The notes: generated from the letters alone by a model not told the origin. A stretch of DNA of 64,000 bases from JANQIV01 sp050117315 (GCA_050117315.1 JASFMY010000002.1:62001-126000), one strand, 5' to 3'. Positions 27,861 to 36,568 are shown, counted from the stretch's first letter. Numbers and translations are program-made.

Positions 27861-28572
27861 TATTACCCAGGCATTCAGGGCCTGTTGCATAACTCTTAAT
27901 TTGACATTGCGGGGAACATGACTTCCTTAATACAAAGTACCGTAGCCGACCGACGCTTCAAAGCCGGCTTTTCAAAGTAATAAGGCCGACCGCAGCGCGG
28001 ACATGTTGAAACCGGCTTGTTTCTTACTCATGTTTTTTCTTTTTACTTTTATCTTTTATCTTATTCAAAACCAGACCTACGGTTTTTCAACTAATCCCTA
28101 ATATGATTAATTAATATTTGATTAAATGAATATATTTATTTAAATATATTTTAAGATTTCCATTTTTAAATAACATTCTCTTACGGTTACTGATTTGCTC
28201 CGGTTCTCACATATTAGAAATTTAGAATTATGGAATAGATTCTACCTCCCCGGTAAAACATTTTTCCTTTTATCTTCCATCGGCGAATTCATTTACCCCG
28301 GATTATGCAATAGAAAAGAAAGAATTTAGAGATAGATTTAGTTTCAATGAGTTACAAATAATATCTAAGGAAGCAGATTCATTACCGGTAAAAGAGCTTA
28401 AGGATTAACTAGTGTCAAGTCAATTCAGTATTGACATTCCGGTAATCCCCGTATTAATACATTACGGGGCAGGCTTTAAGTCCGCCTTCTTTAGTACAAG
28501 TACGGTCGCCGACGCTTCAAAGCTATGGCGACGGAGCGCGGACAGGCCGGAATCTACAATTGATTTATACTA
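27861..28572. other. repeat-rich intergenic DNA without genes
   Basis: No supported frame. The stretch holds two related degenerate blocks, about 27910-28025 and 28460-28550. They share motifs such as GTACCGTAGCCGAC / GTACGGTCGCCGAC, GACGCTTCAAAGC and GCGCGGACA, and resemble decayed copies of one intergenic element. TGTTGCATAAC near 27873 resembles the ends of other small elements in this window. AT-rich filler separates the blocks. Confidence 0.5.
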
Positions 28573-28653
28573 TGTCATTCCCGCACGCATTAAGCGTGAA
28601 TCTAATTTATAAAAGTGGATTCCCAATAATCGCCGCGGAATTCGGGAATGACA
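28573..28653. repeat. palindromic intergenic repeat with TGTCATTCCCG arms
   Basis: TGTCATTCCCG (28573-28583) is perfectly inverted as CGGGAATGACA (28643-28653). The interior carries GCATTAAGCGTGAATC and GTGGATTCCCAATAA. It is an 81-base non-coding palindrome of the kind scattered between genes in many Bacteroidota-like genomes, and lies directly before the 21-bp tandem array. Confidence 0.75.
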
Positions 28654-28725
28654 CGGCAGTAGAAGCTTTTTTAAATGAATCTTAACTTGTTTCGGATTGA
28701 TTAAAAATGTTTTCAAATTGATTGA

Positions 28726-28998
28726 ATGTTGTTTCAAATTAGTCAAATGTTGTTTCGAATCAATCAAATGTTGTTTCGAATTAGTCAAATGTTGTTTCGA
28801 ATCAATCAAATGTTGTTTCGAATTAGTCAAATGTTGTTTCGAATTAGTCAAATGTTGTTTCAAATCAGTCAAATGTTGTTTCGAATTAGTTGAATGTTGT
28901 TTCAAATTAGTTGAATGTTGTTTCAAATCAGTCAAATGTTGTTTCGAATTAGTTGAATGTTGTTTCAAATTAGTTGAATGTTGTTTCAAAATAATAGA
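28726..28998. repeat. tandem array of a 21-bp unit, 13 copies
   Basis: Thirteen in-register copies of a 21-base unit with consensus ATGTTGTTTCRAATYARTYRA run from 28726 to 28998, preceded by one or two degenerate units from 28707. Copies differ mainly at a few positions (C/T, A/G) and alternate in a higher-order pattern. Because 21 is a multiple of three, both strands stay open: the minus strand would read a KQHSTNL heptad and the plus strand CCFELVK. Neither has a convincing start, ribosome site or known product, so I treat it as a non-coding minisatellite, possibly a protein-binding array. Confidence 0.85.
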
Positions 28999-29195
28999 AA
29001 GTGCGTTTCCGGCTCATAATTTAACTTTTTGTGAAATTCTGTTTATATTTGAACCAAATGCACCGGGGAAGACAAAATCGAGTTTAACTAAGGAATAGCT
29101 GAATGAGTGATGGTAACCCAAGTTGATAGGTAAAATTCGGCATATTTTCCAAATGCCAATTCAAAATAAACCCCAAAAAATAAGAGGTACTTTTT

Positions 29196-29883
29196 ATGGC
29201 AGAAAGAATCAATTACCGGCTGCAAGACAGCGAAGCTCTTTTAGTTGCCGTTGATTCCAACCGGGAAGCTATGACGGCAAAAGGTTTCACCGAAGAAAGT
29301 TACAACAAATTTACAGAGGCGAAAGAGAATCTGCGCCTAAAAGAGCTCGCACAGCAGAATTCCGTTAAAGAACTAGAAGAAATGACGGTTCAGCAAAATA
29401 AGGAGATATCTGCCGTAGGCAAAACTGATAAAAAAAGTACGGGACGCAGCCCGCAGCGCTTACGGCAACGACAAAGATGATTTGAAGCTTTTTAAGATCG
29501 GCGAAGCTATTCCTAGGTCGGTAAAGAAGCTGCGACCCATGTGCGAGTATACAATATCGCTAGTTGGCGAAAAAAGCGAAGTGCTGTTAAGCAACGGCCT
29601 AACGCAGGAAGATATAGATGAATTAAACGTTTCGTTAGGCAGGCTTATTTCAACGGATGCATCACAGGAAAACGCGAAAAAGCTTAAAACAGCAGCTACG
29701 GAAGCACGGGACGAAGCATCAAAAGAGTTAAAGGATAAAATGTACAGGATACGAAGTTTTGCAAAGGTTTGTTTCGCCGGTGATAAGGAACTACTGCTTC
29801 AGTTTAAACCGATAGCCAAAGGCTCAGGTGGTAAAAGTAAAGAAGCAGAAGAAACCCAAACCGGTGAGCAGGCGTCAGCATAA
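29196..29883 (+). pseudogene. hypothetical protein gene interrupted by a one-base frameshift
   Basis: The start ATG 29196 follows AAGAGGTAC. The first part (MAERINYRLQDSEALL ... ISAVGKTDKK) runs into an A7 tract at about 29427-29433, after which this frame ends at 29480. The next frame, if one A is removed, continues smoothly as KVRDAARSAYGNDKDDLKLFKIGEAIP and on to GEQASA at 29883. The intact product would be about 228 residues, helical and acidic at the C-terminus (EAEETQTGEQ). I do not recognise the family. The extra A could be a real mutation, a sequencing error, or corrected by slippage at A7. A strong terminator follows. Confidence 0.7.
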
Positions 29884-29947
29884 AATGTTCACATAAAAAA
29901 ACATTACTGGCAAGGAGTTCGACTACCGTTACTGAAACCTCCACTAT

Positions 29948-29982
29948 AAGCTTCCATCCCGCAAGGGGGGGGATGGAAGCTT
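29948..29982 (+). terminator. strong stem-loop after the frameshifted gene
   Basis: AAGCTTCCATCCC (29948-29960) pairs perfectly with GGGATGGAAGCTT (29970-29982), a 13-bp stem with a 9-base loop. It is followed only by TTCTGAATTTAATGG, so the U-tract is weak. The remaining gap to 30381 is AT-rich; I see no gene in it. A short inverted ATGGTT/AACCAT pair near 30340-30366 encloses a GCG|TTAACAAC junction-like site. Confidence 0.65.
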
Positions 29983-30381
29983 TCTGAATTTAATGGTTAT
30001 ATAGTATTTGTTGCGTAGGTCTGTTTTATCAGGCATTATCTTGAATATCACATGCAGTCCATTTTACCCTACCTAAAAAAGACAAGTATAAAAATTGGTG
30101 CTGTTAACTGTTGTTGAATTATATTTTATGTTTATAATTAATTGTAGTTTTTATATTTTTGAAGGAGGGCAAAAGTAAATTATTATTAAATCTGTCGGGT
30201 TTGGGTGCTAAGTTGAATAGAATGGTATCAATAAAAAGTATTCGTGGGACCTTTCCAATGGGGTAAATTTTGGTCTATTTAATTAAATAAAAAACTATAA
30301 ACAATTGTTTTATACTCTCAATTTAGCAGTATAGAAACAATGGTTATACAATAGCGTTAACAACCATAAAAATACAACACA

Positions 30382-31038
30382 TTGATAACAACAAAAGTAT
30401 TCGTTGAGTTACTAATTACTGGATTAGGAGGCCTAATCTGGATCGGATTATTAGTATTTTGCTTTTTGGATATTAATATTAGTTTGGAAATAATTAAAAA
30501 CCAAAATCTCTCATACTTATTACTACCAACCATTGGTATTGCTTACATTATTGGAATATTAATTGACAGATATAGTTATCGCATTTTTAGTAAATGTGAA
30601 AGAAAACAGATAAAATCGGTTTTCTATGAAAAGAATATAAAGTATCCACGAGACATTAATGGAGAATTATTTTTGAAACCAATTATTTCATACATTAATG
30701 AATCTTCTGAAGATTTTAAATATCAAATAACCTTCAATAAAACAAGACAAAATTTATGTGCCAACTGGATAATCAATTTTTTATTTATTAGCATTTCCCT
30801 AGCTATTAACCTCATAACTAATGGAGTTAAGTTTAATTACTCGATTCTCGCCGCTTTACCTTTCTTAATATTAAGTCTTCTATCTCTCATAATGTGGAAA
30901 AAATTAACAATTGATTACCTGAAGAATATTAAAACCAGTTATATCATTACCTTGCAAAATAAATGGAATAATAAAAAATGTGAAATAAACTATCCTATAA
31001 ACTTAAGTAAGCATCAAGCTTTAAAGTGGAAAAAATAG
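30382..31038 (+). CDS. hypothetical multi-span membrane protein
   Basis: 218 residues with hydrophobic segments at about 8-30 (LLITGLGGLIWIGLLVFCFL), 43-60 (YLLLPTIGIAYIIGILI), 132-147 and 155-172, i.e. two hairpins separated by a basic cytoplasmic loop. I do not recognise the family. The start is a TTG at 30382, since no ATG is available before the first membrane segment. The upstream GCG|TTAACAACC resembles the junctions before the cassette-like genes at 10.6-17 kb. The gene lies 76 bases before the DUF4268 gene. Confidence 0.65.
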   Translation: MITTKVFVELLITGLGGLIWIGLLVFCFLDINISLEIIKNQNLSYLLLPTIGIAYIIGILIDRYSYRIFSKCERKQIKSVFYEKNIKYPRDINGELFLKPIISYINESSEDFKYQITFNKTRQNLCANWIINFLFISISLAINLITNGVKFNYSILAALPFLILSLLSLIMWKKLTIDYLKNIKTSYIITLQNKWNNKKCEINYPINLSKHQALKWKK

Positions 31039-31114
31039 AGGTGAAGAGACAATAAAAACCCCATGTGCCAAAGGCAGATTAAATTCTATAAGATTATATG
31101 GTGGAGAAAACAAA

Positions 31115-32044
31115 ATGATTTCGAAATTAATTGAGGTACCAATTCGGGAAGTATGGAAGAATGAGGCTAGAAATTTTACAACCTGGCTTGGTAATCATCT
31201 GGAATATCTGGACGAACAACTTGGTATAAAACTCAGTCTAGAAGAAATAGAAAAATCTGTAGGTACATTTTCCGCCGATATATTAGCAAAAGATATTGAG
31301 GGCAATCTAGTAATTATTGAAAATCAGTTAAATATTACTGACCACGACCATCTTGGAAAATTATTGACTTATTTATCTAATCTTAATGCTAAAGCTGCAA
31401 TATGGATTAGCCCAAATCCTCGTACTGAACACGAAACAGCGATAAATTATTTAAACCAAATTTCTCCTGAAAACACGAATTTTTATTTAATTAAAATTCG
31501 AGCATATAAAATAGACTCATCTTCACCTGCTCCTCTTTTTACTATTGTAGCTGGTCCTGGTGAGGGATTAAAAGACATCGGAAAAATTCAAAAAGATTTA
31601 AGTATCAAAGACAAAAAAAGATATGATTTCTTTTCTCATTTATTAGATTATTCCAATAGTAAAACAAAACTCTTTATCAATGTTTCTCCTGTCGGTTATC
31701 AAAATTGGGTAATGACTGGTGCTGGGAAAGCTGGTTTATCTTGGGTTTATTCTATTGGTGTAAACAAAGCAAATTGTCATTTATTTTTTGGTTTAAGAGA
31801 TGCACAAAAAAACAAGGAAAGGTTTAATAAATTATTTAAGCACAAATCCGATATAGAAAAAATACTTGGAAATAAATTAGAGTGGGATTTCAAAGAAGGG
31901 AGACAGCAACATTATATCAGAAGTTTTTCAAACCTTGGAGGATTGAAAGACGAATCCAAATGGGAAGTTATTCGATCAGATATGGTTACACGAATGATAA
32001 ATCTTGAAAAAGCTATAAGGAAATATTTAAGAACAATAGATTGA
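31115..32044 (+). CDS. DUF4268 protein with PD-(D/E)XK nuclease-like N-terminus
   Basis: 309 residues. Residues 45-90 (FSADILAKDIEGNLVIIENQL...DHLGKLLTYLS) match the PD-(D/E)XK nuclease pattern D-x(n)-E-x-Q, with the Asp in SADIL and the Glu-Gln in IENQ. About 160-305 correspond to DUF4268 (YDFFSHLLDYSN, KAGLSWVYSIG, LFFGLRDAQKNKERF). Proteins of this group occur alone in accessory islands and are thought to be restriction- or defence-related endonucleases; activity here is inferred. The ATG is well placed after GGAGAAAACAAA. It is followed by an attC-like structure. Confidence 0.82.
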   Translation: MISKLIEVPIREVWKNEARNFTTWLGNHLEYLDEQLGIKLSLEEIEKSVGTFSADILAKDIEGNLVIIENQLNITDHDHLGKLLTYLSNLNAKAAIWISPNPRTEHETAINYLNQISPENTNFYLIKIRAYKIDSSSPAPLFTIVAGPGEGLKDIGKIQKDLSIKDKKRYDFFSHLLDYSNSKTKLFINVSPVGYQNWVMTGAGKAGLSWVYSIGVNKANCHLFFGLRDAQKNKERFNKLFKHKSDIEKILGNKLEWDFKEGRQQHYIRSFSNLGGLKDESKWEVIRSDMVTRMINLEKAIRKYLRTID

Positions 32045-32056
32045 AACACCATCCAG

Positions 32057-32235
32057 CCAATCAAGCGGACGCCGTTTTCGCATTTGTCATTTTTGTAATT
32101 ATTGGCTTTGTTCTTCCGTGTATTGTTGCTTTGTAAAGTAGTTCTGTTAAATAAATGTTTTCAAAATTACTGACAGTTGTTTAATAAGTGGCATTGTCGC
32201 TCTGGGGCGGACGGCTTATCGGCGACGCGTTATAC
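32057..32235. repeat. attC-like imperfect palindrome after the DUF4268 gene
   Basis: GCCAATCAAGCGGACGCC near the left end is imperfectly complementary to GGGGCGGACGGCTTATCGGC near the right end, about 130 bases apart. The right end runs into GACGCG|TTATACACG (core G at 32229). This resembles the left and right arms of an integron attC site but is more diverged than the one at 16316-16446. It separates the DUF4268 gene from the PKD lipoprotein gene. Confidence 0.4.
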
Positions 32236-32296
32236 ACGTCGGCAAACTGACATATTCAATATAGATTATATCAAATACTTTGCAGGGAGGTAAGGT

Positions 32297-32665
32297 ATGA
32301 AACGGTTTCCGGTTCATTTCAAGTATTTTGTTGTTTTCATGCTGCTATGTCTTTTTTTTGTTACATGTAGTAAAAATAGGACTTGGTGGGATATTGACTT
32401 TGAGGGTGAACCTCGTTCGGGCAAGGCCCCGCTGAGTGTGAAATTTACCGATAAATCCAATCTTTTCATTGTTCAGTGGGATTGGGAATTCCCCGGCGCC
32501 ACACCTGACAAGGCACGAGGCCAGGGGCCCCATACGGTTCAATATAAAAAACCGGGTCAGTATGATGTGACACTGTCAGTTTACTATATGGTGGAAGGAG
32601 ACAGTGTACCGCATCAGGATAGTAATACCAAGTGGGAGTATATCCGGGTGAATAAAACTGATTAA
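32297..32665 (+). CDS. small lipoprotein with a PKD domain
   Basis: 122 residues. A signal sequence ends in a lipobox, LFFVTC, so the mature protein should be lipid-anchored at Cys24. The remainder is one PKD-like beta-sandwich: GKAPLSVKFTDKS, WDWEFPGATP, GPHTVQYKKPGQYDVTLSV. PKD domains mediate protein or glycan contacts at the cell surface. AGGGAGG precedes the ATG. The gene stands alone and its base composition is richer in G+C than the neighbours (many GGG/CCC codons), suggesting a recent arrival. Confidence 0.85.
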   Translation: MKRFPVHFKYFVVFMLLCLFFVTCSKNRTWWDIDFEGEPRSGKAPLSVKFTDKSNLFIVQWDWEFPGATPDKARGQGPHTVQYKKPGQYDVTLSVYYMVEGDSVPHQDSNTKWEYIRVNKTD

Positions 32666-33115
32666 TATAAGACATATTGAAACAGAATCACTTCCACCGG
32701 ACAACTTTCCGCGGTTTTATGATTGCTGCCGGATGTCCCGGTTGTGTGGAGTAGCATATAAAATTTCTGCCGGAGTTTATTGAAGTTTGCCGTTCCACAA
32801 TAATGAAAGATGTAGAGGCGGCTTACAAGTTCTTGTGTTCACAGGAAGGAGTTATTCCCTTGCTGCAACCGTCCACACGGTGGCACACTAGCTGGGTTTT
32901 AAGAAAAGGCAGTAAAAGATAAAAATAAAATACTCCCGTCACTGAATGCTTGTCCCTCAATTCGGGGATCAGTGACGGCAGTAAAATTAATTAACTAATT
33001 TAATAATTGTCAGGTTTTTTGAAAAAATGTTTTGATTTCATTTAAAAAAACGAAACAAAAAATTTCTTGACACCCTATTTTCACACACCCTCTAAAGCGA
33101 AAGGAAATTGACATT
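32666..33115. other. intergenic region with a hairpin and a possible gene relic
   Basis: No intact gene. From 32761 to 32880 one frame stays open and reads DVEAAYKFLCSQEGVIPLLQ, which weakly recalls the C-terminal part of tryptophan synthase beta; a stop lies just upstream. A stem-loop follows: CCGTCACTGA (32936-32945) pairs with TCAGTGACGG (32969-32978), with an inner TCCC/GGGGA pairing. It may be a terminator or a small palindromic repeat. Confidence 0.35.
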
Positions 33116-33982
33116 ATGCCATATACTCACTTCGGAAAACAAGCAGATGTTTGGAAGCATTTAGCATTATGTGAAGTAATAACAAATGAAAAACCACAGG
33201 TTTACATCGAAACAAATTCGGCGAACTCAGATTATTCTTTAGATAATACACCTGAGCAACAATATGGGATTTACAACTTTATAGATAAAGCATCGAATTA
33301 CGAAAGATTATACAAATCAAAATATTTCGATTTAGAAAGTGTAGCACTAACGAAGAATAAGTATTTAGGTTCACCGGGATTGGCAATGAGCCTTCTTGGA
33401 AAGTCATTTGGTCAATTTATATTTTTCGACATCGAAACGGCTCCATTGATTAATATTACTGAATTTGCCAATCGGAATGATTTGTCCAATAACATAAAAA
33501 CGATTAACCAAGATTCGGTGATTGGCGTAATGGATTTGTTGCAGACTTTGCCTAATTCTACATTAATTCATATAGACCCATATTACATTGATAAACCAAG
33601 CACAAACGGATATAATTACCTTGATTTATTTGCAAAAGCTTCAGAACAAGGATTAATGTGCTTTTTATGGTATGGATTTAATACGCTCAATGATAAAAAG
33701 CAAATCAATGATTTTATAGTATCCCGCTTGGTAAATTGTGCAATTGATAATTTGTCTTGTGTAGAGCTGATAATGGAGATTATACAAAATGATTCAATTC
33801 CATGTAACCCAGGGGTATTGGGGAGTGGATTGTTGACCAGTAATTTATCAAACGATTCATTGTCAGCAATCATGAATTTTAGTGAATTGTTGGTAGATTT
33901 GTATAAAGGGACAAAGTATAATGATTTTAAAGGTGATTTGTGCCAAGAAATAATAAAAATAAAAAACAGACAAAATGATTAA
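33116..33982 (+). CDS. RlmJ-like methyltransferase homolog, divergent
   Basis: 288 residues showing the block order of RlmJ, which N6-methylates A2030 of 23S rRNA: FGKQADVWKHLAL (RlmJ has HADVLKH), VYIETNSANS in place of the SAM-loop DTHAGAG, KYLGSPGLA (RlmJ YPGSP), and IHIDPYYI (D154-P-Y-Y) in place of DPPY. The glycine-rich SAM loop is lost, so either the cofactor site is altered or activity is gone. It has no signal peptide. AAAGG lies 8 bases upstream of the ATG. Its last codons overlap the start of a truncated nucleotidyltransferase frame, suggesting an old two-gene operon. Confidence 0.7.
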   Translation: MPYTHFGKQADVWKHLALCEVITNEKPQVYIETNSANSDYSLDNTPEQQYGIYNFIDKASNYERLYKSKYFDLESVALTKNKYLGSPGLAMSLLGKSFGQFIFFDIETAPLINITEFANRNDLSNNIKTINQDSVIGVMDLLQTLPNSTLIHIDPYYIDKPSTNGYNYLDLFAKASEQGLMCFLWYGFNTLNDKKQINDFIVSRLVNCAIDNLSCVELIMEIIQNDSIPCNPGVLGSGLLTSNLSNDSLSAIMNFSELLVDLYKGTKYNDFKGDLCQEIIKIKNRQND

Positions 33983-34070
33983 TAACAATCCGAATTTATT
34001 GCTAATTATAAGGGAAACTGCAAGCGGATTTTTACCTGACTGCAAAATTCTTCTTTTTGGCTCCCGATAA
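33975..34070 (+). pseudogene. truncated nucleotidyltransferase-fold gene
   Basis: An ATG overlapping the RlmJ-like stop opens MINNNPNLLLIIRETASGF then LPDCKILLFGSR and a stop. This is the start of a polymerase-beta-like nucleotidyltransferase of the MNT type, whose active site continues after LFGSRA-G with a D-x-D pair. Everything after GSR is missing and the following DNA is unrelated, so the gene was cut here by a deletion or insertion. Confidence 0.65.
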
Positions 34071-34396
34071 AATTTAGCATTAACTGCGGAGCAGCGTTAC
34101 ATTAGTAAAAAATTAACACCTACAAAATTAAAAGCCTCGTGGAGGTGAAACAAAATTTGCCGGATAGTATTTGATCTTACGATGAGCGGTTATTTTATCT
34201 CTTCTATGTCGCTCCGCTGATAAGAGCGACACACTGAACAAACTATAACAAGTTGACGTCTATGCGTACAGATAGAGATTTCTCACCACTCACTTTGTTC
34301 GGGATCCGAATCGACAATCTTGGAGTTTACTATACTTTATTGTTGGCATAACATTAGTTATGCAACACTCTTTGAAGGCCGGTGCTATTAATTTAT
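34071..34396. other. intergenic repeat remnants
   Basis: No gene. The stretch includes a hairpin-like GTCGCTCCGCTGATAAGAGCGAC and the block from 34260 to 34346 (AGATAGAGATTTCTCA, TCGACAATCTTGGAG, GTTTACTATACTTTATTG). That block resembles 26052-26127 between the kinase genes. It appears to be a decayed copy of the same REP-like unit, followed directly by a MITE. Confidence 0.5.
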
Positions 34397-34534
34397 TAGA
34401 GTTTCTGCAAAATAAAAAAATTGTCATTTCGAACCCGTTTTTTGGGTGAGAAATCTTTCAATTAGAGTATGATTTCAAAGATTTCTCCCTCCGGTCGACA
34501 AAACGTTTAGATATCTAATTTTGCAGAAACTCTA
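34397..34534. mobile_element. 138-bp MITE with 17-bp terminal inverted repeats
   Basis: TAGAGTTTCTGCAAAAT (34397-34413) is perfectly inverted at 34518-34534. Both ends are flanked by TTAT (34393-34396 and 34535-34538), a 4-bp target duplication. The interior holds a GTCATTTCGAAC...GAGAAATCTTTC...GATTTCTCCC palindrome and no gene. The inner right part, reading inward from the right tip for 38 bases, is identical to 57808-57845 at the edge of an IS transposase remnant, so this element was probably mobilised by that IS. Confidence 0.85.
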
Positions 34535-34601
34535 TTATAAAATAACACAAATTTAATATGGGAGAGGTAAACAAAGCGCCGGACATACCACAGTTAAGGT
34601 T

Positions 34602-35546
34602 TTATTTGTAGTGTTCGGCTAATTTTTTGATATGCTTTTTTGCTAGTTCTTTTAATTCCGGCGGGGAGATAACCCTGCAACTGCTGCCGTACATTAAAAC
34701 CCAGCGGGAAACAAATTCAAACTCCGCTGCCATAAATGTCATTTCAATTTCATCGCCGTTTTTTTCTTCGCTTACATAGCCGTAATAATATTTATAATCC
34801 TCAAAATATTTTACTACATCTTTCTTGAAAGCAAGTTTGAGTTTTTTCATTCCTACGGTAGTGTCAATTATGGTATCGATATATTCTTGGAGCGACTTGT
34901 GTTTTTTTGTTTTGAAACTGTTTTCAGTTTCATTGAATTTTTTAATGCGGTCAATTCTGAAATCACGGTAGTCTTCACGCATCCTGCAATATGCAATTAA
35001 ATGCCAGGCGGAACTGTAATAATAAAGCCCGATCGGTTCAACAACTCTATTTGTAAAAGCGTCACGGTAATGTGAGAAGTAATCAATTTCAATTGCTTTC
35101 TTTTCTGCAATTGCATTTTGTATTTGCAGCAGGTTACTTGACCCGTTTCTTTTGCTTAACCTGTCATCAACCTGTACATGCTGGTGGAGGTTTTCAAGGA
35201 AATCTTTACCGGACGTTTTCAGAACGGACTTAACTTTTGTCAGTGCCGATTCAAATTCTGTTTTAACCGATTTGTCCGACATCTGCTCAACAAGTTTTCC
35301 TGCCAAAAGCAAAGCGCTTGCCTCTTCATTTGTAAACATCACGGGCGGAAGAAAGTAGCCCTCAATAATGAAGTAACCTTTACCGGGTTCAACCCCAATC
35401 GGCACACCCGATTCTTCGAGCGCCCTTATATCGCGATAAACGGTTCGCCTGCTTATATCAAATCGTTCGCAGATTTCCTCTATCTTAACAAATCTTTTGC
35501 TTTGCAGTTGAATAAGTATTGCCGTAAGGCGGTCTATTCTGTTCAT
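34602..35546 (-). CDS. WYL-domain transcriptional regulator (DeoR/YafY type)
   Basis: 314 residues. The N-terminal HTH_11 domain reads MNRIDRLTAILIQLQSK...ICERFDISRRTVYRDIRALEESGVPI, followed by the WYL domain (about 140-220: AIEIDYFSHYRD, VEPIGLYYYSSAWHLIAYCRMREDYRDFRIDRI) and the C-terminal WCX extension (EMTFMAAEFEFVSRWVLMYG). Such regulators sense small ligands or nucleic acids and often control DNA repair or defence genes. ATG 35546 is chosen because the family starts at MNRIDRL; an upstream in-frame ATG at 35594 adds 16 unrelated residues. It is divergent from the exonuclease III gene, sharing about 150 bases of promoter DNA. Confidence 0.93.
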   Translation of the reverse strand: MNRIDRLTAILIQLQSKRFVKIEEICERFDISRRTVYRDIRALEESGVPIGVEPGKGYFIIEGYFLPPVMFTNEEASALLLAGKLVEQMSDKSVKTEFESALTKVKSVLKTSGKDFLENLHQHVQVDDRLSKRNGSSNLLQIQNAIAEKKAIEIDYFSHYRDAFTNRVVEPIGLYYYSSAWHLIAYCRMREDYRDFRIDRIKKFNETENSFKTKKHKSLQEYIDTIIDTTVGMKKLKLAFKKDVVKYFEDYKYYYGYVSEEKNGDEIEMTFMAAEFEFVSRWVLMYGSSCRVISPPELKELAKKHIKKLAEHYK

Positions 35547-35698
35547 AAAAGTTGTTCGTAGAAACAGACATGCCTCTCCTCGGCGGGTAAACATAGCTTG
35601 TCTCTACAAAAATAATTTATAAATTTATTTTTATACTATAATTTCTATAAATTGTTTACTCAATTTAAGTCAAACCAAACTATTACGATAGAGGTTAA

Positions 35699-36472
35699 AT
35701 GAAAAAACTGAAATTACTCTCGTGGAATGTTAACGGAATAAGAGCCGTTTATAAAAAAGGTTTTTTAGAATGGTTTAAAAGTGAGAACCCCGATATTCTC
35801 TGCATACAGGAAACCAAAGCCTGGGAAGAACAGCTTTCAGACGAATTGACAAAGGTTGACGGCTACAATGCTTATTTTTGCCAGGGTGTTAAAAAAGGTT
35901 ACAGCGGTACGGCAATATACACAAAAGAAAAACCGCTCAGTATTGAACGCGGGTTCGGGATTGAACAGTTCGATAACGAAGGCAGGGTAATGATTGCCGA
36001 ATATGAAAAGTTCACTCTTATAAATATTTATTACCCAAACGGTAAGCGTGATAAAGAGCGGCTTCAATATAAGTTAGATTTTTACGAAGCTTTTCAAGAA
36101 TATGCCGATAAGCTGAAAGCAGATGGCGGAAAACTAATAATCTGCGGGGATGTGAATACCGCGCATAAAGAAATTGATTTAGCCCGCCCTAAAGCCAATG
36201 AAAAGATATCCGGTTTTTTACCCGAAGAACGTGCATGGATAGACAGTTTTTTAGCCGACGGTTATCTCGATACGCTAAGAATGTTCACCGATAAAGGTGA
36301 AATTTATACGTGGTGGGATCAAATCAGCCGGGCGAGAGAAAGGAATGTAGGCTGGAGAATCGACTACTTTTACATAAGCGAAAATTTAAGAGACAATATT
36401 ACAAACGCTTTTACACTGCCGGAGGTAATGGGCTCGGATCATTGCCCGGTTGGAATAGAAATTAAAATTTAG
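35699..36472 (+). CDS. xth: exodeoxyribonuclease III
   Basis: 257 residues of the EEP/AP-endonuclease fold: LLSWNVNGIRA (metal site Asn), DILCIQETKA (catalytic Glu), GYSGTAIYTK, NIYYPNG, ICGDVNTAHKEIDLARP (GDxN catalytic pair), WWDQISRARERNVGWRIDYF and the terminal GSDHCPVGIEI (Asp-His dyad). It repairs abasic sites and trims 3' blocks in DNA. GAGG lies 5 bases before the ATG. It is divergent from the WYL regulator, which may control it. Length is normal for the family (about 255-270). Confidence 0.95.
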   Translation: MKKLKLLSWNVNGIRAVYKKGFLEWFKSENPDILCIQETKAWEEQLSDELTKVDGYNAYFCQGVKKGYSGTAIYTKEKPLSIERGFGIEQFDNEGRVMIAEYEKFTLINIYYPNGKRDKERLQYKLDFYEAFQEYADKLKADGGKLIICGDVNTAHKEIDLARPKANEKISGFLPEERAWIDSFLADGYLDTLRMFTDKGEIYTWWDQISRARERNVGWRIDYFYISENLRDNITNAFTLPEVMGSDHCPVGIEIKI

Positions 36473-36495
36473 AAACTTTTGAAAAATTATTTCAT

Positions 36496-36568
36496 GTCAT
36501 GTTGAGCGGAGTCGAAACATTAACATCTTGAGTAAAACTTCACATTTCGACTTCGCTCAATGTGTCAT
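36496..36568. repeat. REP-like palindrome (TGAGCG.AGTCGAAA)
   Basis: GTCATGTTGAGCGGAGTCGAAA on the left is inverted as TTTCGACTTCGCTCAATGTGTCAT on the right, with a 24-base loop. It lies between the exonuclease gene and the permease gene and may work as a terminator-like structure. No coding. Confidence 0.75.

Noticed and set aside
28570..28989. Minus-strand frame of KQHSTNL heptads
   Set aside because: It begins with a TTG, has no ribosome site and consists only of the 21-bp repeat unit plus the flanking palindrome; a non-coding minisatellite explains it better.
28500..29000. CRISPR array
   Set aside because: The 21-bp units are contiguous with no unique spacers, and no cas genes are in the window.
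28697..29098. Plus-strand frame of CCFELVK repeats
   Set aside because: Same repeat read on the other strand; extreme cysteine content and no initiation signal.
32761..32880. Tryptophan synthase beta gene fragment
   Set aside because: Similarity is limited to a dozen residues and no catalytic motif is present; recorded only as a possible relic in the intergenic entry.
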